Shown here one piece after another: positions 17,486-25,836 of a stretch of 64,000 nt of DNA (within the stretch, counting starts at the first letter, position 1; each line of letters begins with the position of its first letter). The translations under genes were made by a program, and so were the position numbers. This DNA is from Robiginitalea sp. SC105. Its GTDB lineage: Bacteria > Bacteroidota > Bacteroidia > Flavobacteriales > Flavobacteriaceae. The stretch is from positions 1,178,001 through 1,242,000 of the forward strand of contig NZ_JACLZF010000002.1 in NCBI RefSeq assembly GCF_014243345.1. The letters are read 5' to 3'. The notes below the pieces were generated by a model that saw nothing but the letters and a program-made list of their open reading frames with translations, ran no database searches and was not told where the DNA came from.

Positions 17486-18522
17486 ACGACATGAATATCT
17501 GTTTCCTGATGTATCCCTGGGACGAGATCGACCCGGAAAACGATACGAGCCTGGCCCTGCTCCACGAATGTGTCCGCAGGGGGCACGGTGTGGCGGTTTG
17601 CAGCCCGGCCAACCTCACCATCCGCAACAGCGTCACCAATGCGTTCTGTACGGTTATCAACCGAATGGAAAAGGTGCCCGGGAACCTGAAGGCATTCTAT
17701 AAAAAAGCCACGACCCGGGAGGAAATGCTGCCCCTGGCAGGTTTCGACGTGATCTTTATGCGGGCCAACCCGCCCCTGGACCCGCTGATGCTGAACTTCC
17801 TGGATTCCGTCAAGGACGACGTGTTTATCGTAAACTCCCTCCGGGGCCTCCGGGAAGCGAATAACAAGCTCTACACCGCCGCTTTCGGGGATACCCACAG
17901 CAACATCATCCCCACCACGCATGTATCCAAAAACAAGAACTACCTCATCCGGCAGATACAGGAATCCAAATCGGACCGGATGATCCTCAAACCTCTCAAC
18001 GGTTATGGGGGCTCCGGGGTGATCCTGATCGAGAAATCGGCCATGTCCAATATCAATTCCCTCCTGGATTTCTACATCAGCAATTCCGACGGGTCTTCCA
18101 ATTATGTGATCCTGCAGGAATATATCGAGGGGGCCGAGCAGGGGGATATCCGCATCCTGCTCCTCAACGGGGAGCCTATAGGGGCGATGCGGCGGATTCC
18201 CGGTTCGGGTGACCACCGGTCCAATGTTTCGGCCGGGGGTTCCGTGGCCAAGCACACGCTCACCAAACAGGAAAAGGCGCTTTGCAAGCAGATTGGTCCC
18301 CGCCTGGTCAGCGATGGCCTGTATTTTGTCGGGATTGACGTGATCGGCGGGAAGCTCGTGGAAGTCAATGTCATGTCCCCGGGCGGGATCACCTATATCA
18401 ACAAGGCCTATAAGACGAAGGTGCAGACCAAAGTGATCGACTTTATCGAAAGCCAGGTGATGGATAAGCTCAAAGCCTTCGACCGCCGCTCCCGCCTGAG
18501 AAAAGAGGTGGAGGATGCTTAG
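17482..18522 (+). CDS. GshB-like ATP-grasp ligase
   Basis: The 346-residue protein has the glutathione synthetase-type pre-ATP-grasp domain (about 1-125) followed by an ATP-grasp domain: ATP-binding MILKPLNGYGGSGV near 169-182, the LQEYIEGAEQGDIRILLLNG hinge/strand motif near 210-229, and the metal-binding LVEVNVMSPGG near 292-302. Such enzymes form an amide bond from an acyl phosphate. True glutathione synthesis would also need a GshA-like partner, which is not here. The gene overlaps its neighbours on both sides (4 bp and 8 bp) and sits with an N-formylglutamate amidohydrolase-like gene and a QEGLA peptidase. I infer a dedicated peptide or amino-acid conjugate ligase rather than housekeeping GshB. 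Confidence 0.85.
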   Translation: MNDMNICFLMYPWDEIDPENDTSLALLHECVRRGHGVAVCSPANLTIRNSVTNAFCTVINRMEKVPGNLKAFYKKATTREEMLPLAGFDVIFMRANPPLDPLMLNFLDSVKDDVFIVNSLRGLREANNKLYTAAFGDTHSNIIPTTHVSKNKNYLIRQIQESKSDRMILKPLNGYGGSGVILIEKSAMSNINSLLDFYISNSDGSSNYVILQEYIEGAEQGDIRILLLNGEPIGAMRRIPGSGDHRSNVSAGGSVAKHTLTKQEKALCKQIGPRLVSDGLYFVGIDVIGGKLVEVNVMSPGGITYINKAYKTKVQTKVIDFIESQVMDKLKAFDRRSRLRKEVEDA

Positions 18523-19339
18523 GTTGCCGGTGGGGGAAATGGTCCGCCTTATCGGGCAGGAAACCCCATTTGAAGCCGTTGCCGATGATTACTCCTTCCG
18601 GATAAAGATCGAAGAATACGCCCCCCTCGTTTGCGGGGCGGTCCACGACGGGCATCAATTCCGCAAATCCCTGTGGGAAAGGTGTACGCACTCCGAGTAT
18701 GAGCGCTGGTACGAGGAAGACCCCTGTACCCTCGAAATGGTCAAAGACCACCCCATCACCCTTGCAGGCTGTGACAGCCGCTTTGAATACGACCTGAACC
18801 GCCCCCCTGAAACAGCCATCTATGAGGATGCCTGGGGCAAAAAGCTGTGGAAGTCGCCCCTGCCGGAATCCGAGCACCGCAGGAGCCTGGATAAGCATCA
18901 GGCCTTTTACCGGGTGGTGCACGCATTGATCGGCAAACTGGAGGCCCTGCACGGGGCTGTTCTCGTTATCGACATGCACAGCTACAACCACAAGCGCTGG
19001 CAGCGGGAGGTCCCTACCTGGAACCTGGGAACCCGGAACATCGACAACATCCGGTTCGGGGCCCTGGCGGAAACCTGGAGGTCCCGCCTGGCCGATATGG
19101 CCCTGCCCCATGGCATACCGGCAACCTCCCGCATCAACGATACCTTTCAGGGAAACGGATACTTCCTGAAATACATTACAGGCAATTTTGAAAATACCCT
19201 GGTGCTGGCCACCGAAATCGCCAAGGTGTATTGCGACGAGCTGAGCGGCATCCTCTACCCCGAAGTGGTTTCTGCCGTTAGAAGGCAATTGAAAGAATTG
19301 ATACCTTTGCAACTGGCCGAATTCCGAAAGTCCCTCTGA
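18515..19339 (+). CDS. N-formylglutamate amidohydrolase-like zinc hydrolase
   Basis: The 274-residue protein belongs to the FGase family (N-formylglutamate deformylase/HutG-like). Conserved stretches include VCGAVHDGHQFR near 35-46, AGCDSRFEYDLNRPPE near 89-104, VIDMHSYNHKR near 151-161 and FQGNGYFLKYI near 210-220, which supply the His, Asp and Glu ligands and substrate-binding Arg. No histidine-degradation genes are nearby, so the substrate is probably not N-formylglutamate from Hut. The gene starts inside the ATP-grasp gene (8-bp overlap) and is followed by the QEGLA peptidase 41 bp later. I infer that it cleaves an amide of glutamate or of the ligase product. Confidence 0.85.
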   Translation: MLRLPVGEMVRLIGQETPFEAVADDYSFRIKIEEYAPLVCGAVHDGHQFRKSLWERCTHSEYERWYEEDPCTLEMVKDHPITLAGCDSRFEYDLNRPPETAIYEDAWGKKLWKSPLPESEHRRSLDKHQAFYRVVHALIGKLEALHGAVLVIDMHSYNHKRWQREVPTWNLGTRNIDNIRFGALAETWRSRLADMALPHGIPATSRINDTFQGNGYFLKYITGNFENTLVLATEIAKVYCDELSGILYPEVVSAVRRQLKELIPLQLAEFRKSL

Positions 19340-19380
19340 CAAATCCGGCCGACCAACCAGCAATTACACCCTCATTTGCG

Positions 19381-20553
19381 ATGACAGAACCACAAATTCA
19401 CCCGGACCTCCAGCAAAAATTTGCGAGGGTACTTGAAATAGACACCCACCTGGACCGGCTGGTCAAGCGAATCGAATTGCTGCAATACATCAACCCGCTG
19501 AATACCGAGAAGGAAAAGCACCGGTTCTTTGCTTCCAAGTATACGGAAACGCCCCAGTTCAAATACCCGAAACTCAAATTCGACCCGTATAAGCTGCACC
19601 GGCTGTTCTTTGCCCACAAACTGGACCGGATCGAAGACCCGGTGATCCGGAACCTGTATAAGGAAGTAATCTATTTCTACGCCAACATGGTGCAGTGTAT
19701 TGAAACGATTGGGCAAACCAAGCGTTTCTATTACAACTCCCTGCGGGTTTACGGGACGCCGACGGAGAAGGATGTGGAGAATGCGCGTTTTATCTTGCAT
19801 TTTGAGGATGAACCCGGGTTTGCCAATATGGAAAAGCGGTACAGCCCCGAAGATGCCCGCGCCTATTTTGAGGAATTTGCCCGCCAATACGACTTCCCCC
19901 TGGACATCCGTTTTTCCACCCATATCGCCGCAGAAGCCATGGTGAGCAACAGTACCCGCAGCCTGCTCATCAAGCGCAATGCCCGCTTCAGCGATAACCA
20001 GCTGCTTACCCTGGCCCACCATGAAATCGGGGTCCACCTGGTGACCACCTTCAACGGGATCTCCCAGCCCCTGAAGATTTTTTCCAACGGCCTCCCCAAA
20101 AATGTGGAGACCCAGGAGGGGCTGGCCGTATTTAGCGAATACATGGGTGGGGCTTTGACTTTAAAGAGGCTAAAAGAATTGGCATACAGGGTTTTGGCAT
20201 CAGACAGCTTAAGTAAAGGTTACGGTTTTTCCGACACCTTTGACCTGATCCATAACCAGTATAAGCTCAACCGGGACGCAGCGTTCACCATCACGCTCCG
20301 CGCCCATCGCGGGGGCGGGTTTACCAAGGACCGGTTGTACCTCAGCGGGCTCAGGCGTATTTACAAACGCTACCTGCGGGAGGAGTCCATGGACCGGATG
20401 CTTACTGGGAAAGTTGCCCTGGACTACGAAAAACCAATCGCCTACCTGCAGGAACTTGGTTTGGCGGTAAAGGGGCCGTATCAATGCCTGAGCTTCCGGG
20501 AAAAGCGAAATCAGAACCCCACCCTGGATTTTATCCTTAACAATCTGAAATAG
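19381..20553 (+). CDS. QEGLA-motif (DUF1704/MATCAP-like) zinc metallopeptidase
   Basis: The 390-residue protein carries a HExxxH zinc site (HHEIGVH, H214-E215-H219) and the family hallmark TQEGLAVFSEY (QEGLA at 245-249). Bacterial members are called flavohemoglobin expression-modulating QEGLA proteins; eukaryotic members of the same DUF1704 family are the tubulin tyrosine carboxypeptidases (MATCAP). It is cytoplasmic. In this operon it accompanies an ATP-grasp ligase and an FGase-like hydrolase, so one enzyme makes and others cleave amide bonds. A rare-codon AT-rich patch at about 20155-20225 encodes the segment right after QEGLA. Family call is strong; the substrate is unknown. Confidence 0.88.
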   Translation: MTEPQIHPDLQQKFARVLEIDTHLDRLVKRIELLQYINPLNTEKEKHRFFASKYTETPQFKYPKLKFDPYKLHRLFFAHKLDRIEDPVIRNLYKEVIYFYANMVQCIETIGQTKRFYYNSLRVYGTPTEKDVENARFILHFEDEPGFANMEKRYSPEDARAYFEEFARQYDFPLDIRFSTHIAAEAMVSNSTRSLLIKRNARFSDNQLLTLAHHEIGVHLVTTFNGISQPLKIFSNGLPKNVETQEGLAVFSEYMGGALTLKRLKELAYRVLASDSLSKGYGFSDTFDLIHNQYKLNRDAAFTITLRAHRGGGFTKDRLYLSGLRRIYKRYLREESMDRMLTGKVALDYEKPIAYLQELGLAVKGPYQCLSFREKRNQNPTLDFILNNLK

Positions 20554-20577
20554 GGGGGAGGCCAACCTGGCTGCGGG

Positions 20578-20991
20578 CTACTCCAGGAATTTGCCGCGAA
20601 CCTCTGGTGTGGGCACCATGCAGTCGGAGGTCCGTCCAAACCAGCCGTACCGGTTCCGGGCAACCAGGTCGTATACCCAGTCGCGTAAAACCCTGGGGAT
20701 CCAGCCGGTCAGGATCGGCAGCCACCCGTATCCCCGAAGGTCCCGGGCAATTTCCAGGGCCGCATCCGATTTGACGTAATAGGCCACCCCCGGGTCAATC
20801 AGGATGATCGAGTCCACCTCGGCGGTGTCTATCCCCCGATCCCGGGTGAGCTCTTTGGCTGTCGGGCCCTGAAGGGGCGCTAGGCGGAATACATCCCCCC
20901 GGTCGTTGCGGATAACCCGTTGTACGGCCGCATTGCAGAGGTTGCATACCCCGTCGAAAAGGATGATTTTTTTACCAGGCGGGATTTCCAT
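20578..20991 (-). CDS. Thiol-disulfide oxidoreductase DCC-family protein (DUF393)
   Basis: The 137-residue protein has the family motif FDGVCNLCNAAVQ with a CxxC pair (C17, C20) near the N terminus, the FRLAPLQGPTAKEL stretch and the YGWFGRTSDCMVP tail with a third cysteine. DCC proteins have a thioredoxin-like fold and are assumed to act on thiols; no substrate is established here. A TATCTTTG -7 box (21003-20996) ends only 5 bp before the ATG, so the transcript may begin at or next to the start codon (leaderless). It is convergent with the QEGLA gene and lies next to mutS2 on the same strand. Confidence 0.88.
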   Translation of the reverse strand: MEIPPGKKIILFDGVCNLCNAAVQRVIRNDRGDVFRLAPLQGPTAKELTRDRGIDTAEVDSIILIDPGVAYYVKSDAALEIARDLRGYGWLPILTGWIPRVLRDWVYDLVARNRYGWFGRTSDCMVPTPEVRGKFLE

Positions 20992-20995
20992 GATG

Positions 20996-21003
20996 CAAAG
21001 ATA
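20996..21003 (-). promoter_or_regulatory. -7 box abutting the DCC gene start
   Basis: TATCTTTG on the minus strand, 4 bp from the ATG at 20991. If functional it predicts a leaderless or near-leaderless mRNA. Confidence 0.5.
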
Positions 21004-21031
21004 CGTCGGCAGCAGCTAAAAATCGCAGCAT

Positions 21032-23206
21032 CTATTTCCTGGCCGCCTCCACCAGTTCCAGTTGGTCCACACTCACGTTGGTGGTAAACTGCCCGTAGTT
21101 CACAATGGCCTTGTTCTTCTCGATGCTGTCGATGCTTCCAACGGCTTTGCTGTCCTGCAGTCGGACACGGTCGCCAATTTTCAGGACCGGTTTTGGCCGG
21201 GTCGCTTCTTTTTTCGCGGCTTCTTTCTTGCGATCCTCCTTTTTCTTGCGGATGGCCTTAACCTCCTTTTGGGCCTCCCTGGCAATTGCTGCCTTTTCCT
21301 TTTTTTCCTGTTCGCTTTCCCGGGCCGTCTTCTTTTTCCGTTTGCTGTTCTCTGTTTCCACGATGCGGAGCAGCTCGGAGATCAACGGCCTTTTCTTTTT
21401 GTTCTGGAAATACTGTTCGGCGGCCTTGTCTACCTTGGTGCCCAGGTGGATCATGCGCTGGTGGTAGTCGTAGAGTTCCTGGTAGCTGCTCAGTTTGTCC
21501 CGGAGCCTGGTGTTCAGTTCCTCCAGTCTCGATGCCTCTTCCCGGGCCTTGCTTTCTTCCTCCTGCAGGCGGTCCCCGGTCTGCGCCATCTTGCTGCGTT
21601 CTTTCTGGAGTTTGGCAATGCTTTCGTCAAAGCGGACCTTGCCACGGGAAACCTTTTTCTTGGCCTTGTTGATCAAGCTATAGGGGATCCCGTTTTTCTG
21701 GGCGACCTCAAAGGTAAAGGAGCTTCCCGGCTGCCCCATTTCCAGGCTGAAGGTCGGTTCCAGCGTCTTTCGGTCGAACAGCATATTGGCATTGCTGGCG
21801 TGAGGCAATTCCCCTGCCAGCGCTTTGAGGTTGGCGTAATGGGTGGTAATCACCCCATAGGATTCCCTTTCATAGAATGTTTCCAGGAAGGTTTCCGCCA
21901 GCGCCCCGCCCAGCTCCGGGTCACTGCCCGTACCGAACTCGTCGATCAGAAACAGCGTGTCCCCGTCGCATTTCCGCAGGAAGCGATTCATGTTTTTCAG
22001 CCGGTAGGAATAGGTGCTCAGGTGGTTTTCAATAGACTGGTTGTCCCCGATATCGGTGAGTACCTGGCCGAAGAGGGAGCAGGAACTCCGTTCATGTACC
22101 GGGATCAGCATCCCGCTTTGCAGCATGAGTTGCAGGAGCCCGATGGTTTTCAGGGTAATGCTTTTCCCGCCCGCATTGGGGCCCGAAATCACGATAATCC
22201 GGTTCTCCGGATGGAGTTCAATGGTCTGTGGCCACGTTTGCAGCCCCTGTTTCCGGTTGCTGAGCAGGAGAAGCGGGTGATAGGCTTCCTTGAGGAAATG
22301 GCGTCGCTCCTCGTTGATTTCCGGCAACCTGCCCCCATATTTCCCTGCATACCGGGCCTTTGCGGCGGTAAGGTCGATCTCCGTCATGATTTGCTGATAG
22401 CGGGCCAGGTCCGGGATATATTCCCGCATTACCCCGCCAAGTGCCCGGAGGATCCGGTGGATTTCGTCCCGCTCGTCCAGTTCGAGCAACTGCAATTCCC
22501 GGCTCAGCCGCTGGGTGGCTTCCGGCTCTATATAAACGATGCTCCCTGTTTTGGAGGTGCCCAGCACATTGCCTTTTACCTTGCGCCTGTACATGGCCTT
22601 TACGGCAAGCACGCGACGGTTTTCCACCACCGATTCCCGGATCTCATCGAGGTAATCTGCCCGCTGGCAGGAGGCCAGCGCGGCATTGAAGCTCTTGTTG
22701 ATTCCCTCACGGGCCTGGTTCATCTTCCGGCGGATATCCTGCAGGGCGTCGGAGGCATCGTCCCGTATTTCCCCGAAACGGTCGATTACGCTCCCAATGC
22801 GTTCGGGGATGATGCTGTGGAAGGTGGCCTGCGATACCCAGGCATGCAATTCCGGGTAGTATTCCGCGAACTTTTGGAAAAACTTCTGGTGGTCGCGGAT
22901 AAGCCCGGCGAGGTCTGCCATATGGCGGAAGGATTCCACCGGCAACAGGCTGTTCTCCACCCTGAGCATCCCCAGGGCTTCGTCCAGCGGTTCAAACCCG
23001 TGGTTGGGGATGGTATTGTCATTTTCAAAGGATGCCAAATACTCGGACGTCCTGTTGAGCGCCTGGTGCAAAGAAGCGGTCTCCCGGTAGGGTGCCATTG
23101 CCCGGACGGCCGACCTGCCCGGGTCCGTATGGCAGAAAGCTTCCAACTGCCTCAGGACCTGGGGGAATTCCAGATCCTCCAGTGTTTTTTTGGTTATGCG
23201 TTTCAC
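21032..23206 (-). CDS. mutS2: MutS2-family ATPase lacking the Smr domain
   Basis: This MutS-like protein has a helical clamp region, a Walker A motif SGPNAGGKSITLKT near 340, the FLIDEFGTGSDPELGGALAE Walker B region near 410 and a long charged coiled coil (about 510-650). MutS2 proteins act on recombination intermediates or collided ribosomes rather than mismatches. It ends after a small KOW-like beta module (IGDRVRLQDSKAVGSIDSIEK) and has no C-terminal Smr nuclease domain, which Bacillus MutS2 has. The open frame reaches an ATG at 23272, but a TACCTTTG -7 box at 23232-23225 lies downstream of it, so I choose the GTG at 23206 (KRITKKTLEDLEF start, 724 residues). Confidence 0.9.
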   Translation of the reverse strand: MKRITKKTLEDLEFPQVLRQLEAFCHTDPGRSAVRAMAPYRETASLHQALNRTSEYLASFENDNTIPNHGFEPLDEALGMLRVENSLLPVESFRHMADLAGLIRDHQKFFQKFAEYYPELHAWVSQATFHSIIPERIGSVIDRFGEIRDDASDALQDIRRKMNQAREGINKSFNAALASCQRADYLDEIRESVVENRRVLAVKAMYRRKVKGNVLGTSKTGSIVYIEPEATQRLSRELQLLELDERDEIHRILRALGGVMREYIPDLARYQQIMTEIDLTAAKARYAGKYGGRLPEINEERRHFLKEAYHPLLLLSNRKQGLQTWPQTIELHPENRIIVISGPNAGGKSITLKTIGLLQLMLQSGMLIPVHERSSCSLFGQVLTDIGDNQSIENHLSTYSYRLKNMNRFLRKCDGDTLFLIDEFGTGSDPELGGALAETFLETFYERESYGVITTHYANLKALAGELPHASNANMLFDRKTLEPTFSLEMGQPGSSFTFEVAQKNGIPYSLINKAKKKVSRGKVRFDESIAKLQKERSKMAQTGDRLQEEESKAREEASRLEELNTRLRDKLSSYQELYDYHQRMIHLGTKVDKAAEQYFQNKKKRPLISELLRIVETENSKRKKKTARESEQEKKEKAAIAREAQKEVKAIRKKKEDRKKEAAKKEATRPKPVLKIGDRVRLQDSKAVGSIDSIEKNKAIVNYGQFTTNVSVDQLELVEAARK

Positions 23207-23224
23207 AGTATAAAAACAACCAGC

Positions 23225-23232
23225 CAAAGGTA
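23225..23232 (-). promoter_or_regulatory. -7 box of mutS2
   Basis: TACCTTTG on the minus strand, 18 bp upstream of the GTG start at 23206. It lies inside the longer open frame and so excludes the ATG at 23272 as the main start. Confidence 0.55.
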
Positions 23233-23351
23233 AGGAATGCCATGGTAAAACCAGCGGGCGGTGCCGTTTCACGAACTATTTATGCGATGTGCTTCCTTAT
23301 GGGTTTTTGTACCTTGCAGGCTTTATATCAAGAAGGAATGCCCTGTTTAAC

Positions 23352-24017
23352 ATGAACGTGAAAATTGACAATTCCTGGAAGCAGCTCCTGCAGCCGGAGT
23401 TTGAGAAACCGTATTTCAGCGACCTGGCCGAATTTGTAAAGAGGGAGTACCGCACCCATTCCTGCTATCCCAGGGGGCAGGAGATCTTTGCGGCCTTTGA
23501 CCATTGCGCCCCGGAGGCTGCAAAAGTGGTCATTATAGGCCAGGATCCGTATCACGGCCCGGGCCAGGCCAATGGATTGTGTTTTTCGGTGAGGGACGGG
23601 ATTCCCCATCCGCCCTCCCTGGTCAATATTTTCAAGGAGATTCAGCAGGACCTGGATAAGCCGTATCCCGAAAGCGGTGACCTGGGCCGATGGGCGCGGC
23701 AGGGCGTATTGCTGCTGAATGCCACCCTTACGGTCCGGGCGCATCAGGCCGGCAGTCACCAGAAGCAGGGATGGGAGACTTTTACGGATGCCGCGATCCA
23801 AAGGCTGGCGGCGGAAAGGGAAAACCTGGTCTTCTTCCTGTGGGGCGGTTATGCCAAGCGCAAGGCACCCCTGATCGATTCAAAAAAGCACCACATCCTG
23901 ACTTCGGGCCATCCTTCGCCCCTCAGTGCCAACCGCGGCCTCTGGTTTGGCAACGGGCACTTTGGGAAGGCCAATGACATCCTCAGGGAGCAGGGTCGGG
24001 AACCCATCGACTGGTAG
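23352..24017 (+). CDS. ung: Uracil-DNA glycosylase (family 1)
   Basis: It excises uracil from DNA in base excision repair. The 221-residue protein has the water-activating loop GQDPYHGPGQANG (D65), the NATLTV motif near 145 and the Leu-intercalation loop HPSPLSANRG with catalytic His near 188-197. The ATG at 23352 gives the standard N terminus (VKIDNSWKQLL); the open frame upstream to 23289 is probably leader. A weak TACCTTGC -7-like box lies about 30 bp upstream. Length and motifs match the Ung family fully. Confidence 0.96.
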   Translation: MNVKIDNSWKQLLQPEFEKPYFSDLAEFVKREYRTHSCYPRGQEIFAAFDHCAPEAAKVVIIGQDPYHGPGQANGLCFSVRDGIPHPPSLVNIFKEIQQDLDKPYPESGDLGRWARQGVLLLNATLTVRAHQAGSHQKQGWETFTDAAIQRLAAERENLVFFLWGGYAKRKAPLIDSKKHHILTSGHPSPLSANRGLWFGNGHFGKANDILREQGREPIDW

Positions 24018-24108
24018 GGGGCAAGCCACACTGTAAAAGCCAGGCCTATGGAGGTGCCGATTCGGTCGCGCCGATTGAGGAGGCTGTATTTACAGGAAAA
24101 ACGCGGGC

Positions 24109-24957
24109 TTACCTCAGCAACTGACTTGCTGCGGGTTTATTAGAAATTAACTTTAAATCAAAAAGGGTATCAACCACGTTTTCAATAACCTGGATATTTA
24201 TTTGGTCCTGACTCCACTCCGTGACCGAAAGCCAGGAGCGAATGTCGTCAAGTTGCTGGCCGTAACGCAGGGCCAGGGTCCTGTCGATGCTGGGGATTGA
24301 TTTAAATTCCACGGTGAAGGTGTTGATGACCTCCAGGATGTGATTGAGGATTCCGGCATTTTCGGCCGCAAACGCCCTTCCTGCCACTAAAATAAAACAA
24401 GGCCAGGGGGTGGGGCAAATCCCCAGTCGCCGGAAAACCCCAGAATCCACCAAGGGCTGTGTGGTAAAGCGCTCCCACATAAAGTAATCCGCCTCTCCGG
24501 CGGTGAGGGCAGATACGGCACCTTCCAGCGTATCAACCACCTCGAAGCGCAGCATACCGGTATCCCAACCGCGGTTTTTTGCATTGACGAAAGCCATCAG
24601 ATGGCTGCCGCTGCCGTAACGGCTGATTGCCGCCCGGGCAGATGCCAATTCCCCCACCTCACGGAAGCGGCTGTTTTGGGCCACATGGATCCCCCAGTGC
24701 AGGGGGGAGGCAACAAATTCCTGGACAATGACGGCATCCAGGCCTTCGGCAGCCGCCTTGACGAATCCCTCTGTCAGCAGCAGGGCCATATCGGCACTTC
24801 CTGTGCGCAACATATCACACATTTTCCCGGTACCCTGGGGGATATCTGTCCATTCCAGGTCAATGCCCCGTTCAGCGAACGCCCCTTCCTGCAATGCAAG
24901 GTGCCAGGGAAGGTTGAAGTGTTCGGGTACGCCGGCAATTCGGATGGGCTCAGACAT
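24109..24957 (-). CDS. Cytosolic protein of the type 2 periplasmic binding-protein fold (NMT1/THI5/SsuA-like)
   Basis: The 282-residue protein has the two-lobed binding-protein layout: IRIAGVPEHFNLPWHLALQEG at the start, EWTDIPQGTGKMCDML with an anion-binding-type loop, AISRYGSGSHLMAF at about 112-125 and the hinge VSALTAGEADYFMWE. There is no signal peptide or lipobox, so it should stay in the cytoplasm. No ABC permease or ATPase is nearby. Cytosolic proteins with this fold include enzymes such as MqnA, MqnD and THI5. It is encoded 11 bp after a nucleoside phosphorylase gene. I recall the same protein in other Flavobacteriia but no proven function. An AT-rich patch covers its last 20 codons. 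Confidence 0.8.
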   Translation of the reverse strand: MSEPIRIAGVPEHFNLPWHLALQEGAFAERGIDLEWTDIPQGTGKMCDMLRTGSADMALLLTEGFVKAAAEGLDAVIVQEFVASPLHWGIHVAQNSRFREVGELASARAAISRYGSGSHLMAFVNAKNRGWDTGMLRFEVVDTLEGAVSALTAGEADYFMWERFTTQPLVDSGVFRRLGICPTPWPCFILVAGRAFAAENAGILNHILEVINTFTVEFKSIPSIDRTLALRYGQQLDDIRSWLSVTEWSQDQINIQVIENVVDTLFDLKLISNKPAASQLLR

Positions 24958-24968
24958 GGTGTACAGGT

Positions 24969-25835
24969 TTAAAAGAGGGCATCCAGGGTGTGGTTTATCA
25001 GGCGGTCAATGGTCTGTTCGGGTGATTTTGAAAATTCCCCCCGCAGCCGGTTGGCCAGGATAGCGCTCAGGGAAGCTGCGGAATGCCCGAGCAGGCCGGC
25101 CATCGCCAGGATGCCTGCGGTTTCCATTTCCATATTGGTAATCCGGAGATCGCCGTGACGGAAAGCAGCCAGCCGTTCCAGGAAATTTGCCTGTTGAAGC
25201 GGCAGGCGGAGGGATCTTCCCTGGGGGGCATAGAAGCCGGGGTTGGTAGCTGTAACCCCTCGGAATATTCCCGGCCCGTCTACCTGTGCAGTCAACTCCG
25301 GATCCGCCGCGACCACGTAGGGCACGGCATGCATTACTGGCCATTTCATAAAATCCAGCAGCCGGTATTGCATGTCAGCACGCTGCAGGTGTTCTCCCTG
25401 GTAATAATGAAGCAAACCGTCAAATCCCACTGCGTAATCGCTTAAAAGAAAGGAATCTAAGGGGATGTCTTCCTGCAGGGCACCTGACGTGCCCATTCGT
25501 ACCAGCCGAAGACGGGTAAGTGAACTTTTCGGCATTCGGGTTTGGAAATCGATATTGACCAGGGCATCCAGTTCGTTGAGGACGATATCGATATTATCCG
25601 TACCAATACCGGTGGAAACCACGCTGAGCCTGTGCGGGCCCAGGTATCCGGTGTGGGTGGTGAATTCCCGGTTGGATTTGGTGCATTCCAGGGTGTCGAA
25701 ATGCCTGGAAACCCGGGGCACCCGTTCAGGGTCACCTACCAGGAGGATGGTTTCGGCAATATCTTCCGGCAATAATTTCAGGTGGTAGACGGAGCGATCC
25801 GCATTCAGGATGAGTTCGGAGGGCTCCAGGGACAT
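24969..25835 (-). CDS. Nucleoside phosphorylase (uridine phosphorylase-like)
   Basis: The 288-residue protein has the phosphorylase-1 family marks: LLVGDPERVPRVS near 31-43 (phosphate loop), STGIGTDNIDIVLNEL near 74-89, RMGTSGALQEDIPL near 112-125 and the substrate-binding NMEMETAGILAMAGLLGH near 233-250. These favour uridine phosphorylase-like enzymes, which split nucleosides with phosphate to base and ribose-1-phosphate; hydrolase members of the fold, such as MqnB, also exist. It lies 11 bp upstream of the binding-protein-fold gene and 1 bp after the DUF1835 gene, so the three form one operon. Confidence 0.88.
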   Translation of the reverse strand: MSLEPSELILNADRSVYHLKLLPEDIAETILLVGDPERVPRVSRHFDTLECTKSNREFTTHTGYLGPHRLSVVSTGIGTDNIDIVLNELDALVNIDFQTRMPKSSLTRLRLVRMGTSGALQEDIPLDSFLLSDYAVGFDGLLHYYQGEHLQRADMQYRLLDFMKWPVMHAVPYVVAADPELTAQVDGPGIFRGVTATNPGFYAPQGRSLRLPLQQANFLERLAAFRHGDLRITNMEMETAGILAMAGLLGHSAASLSAILANRLRGEFSKSPEQTIDRLINHTLDALF

Positions 25836-25836
25836 G

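Noticed and set aside
16909-18255. 448-codon antisense frame across the symporter and ATP-grasp genes
   Set aside because: It spans two clear plus-strand genes and has no motif; composition is that of a shadow frame.
21062-23233. 723-codon open frame on the plus strand opposite mutS2
   Set aside because: Antisense shadow of a GC-rich gene; the translation has no recognisable motif and the opposite strand carries all MutS2 motifs.
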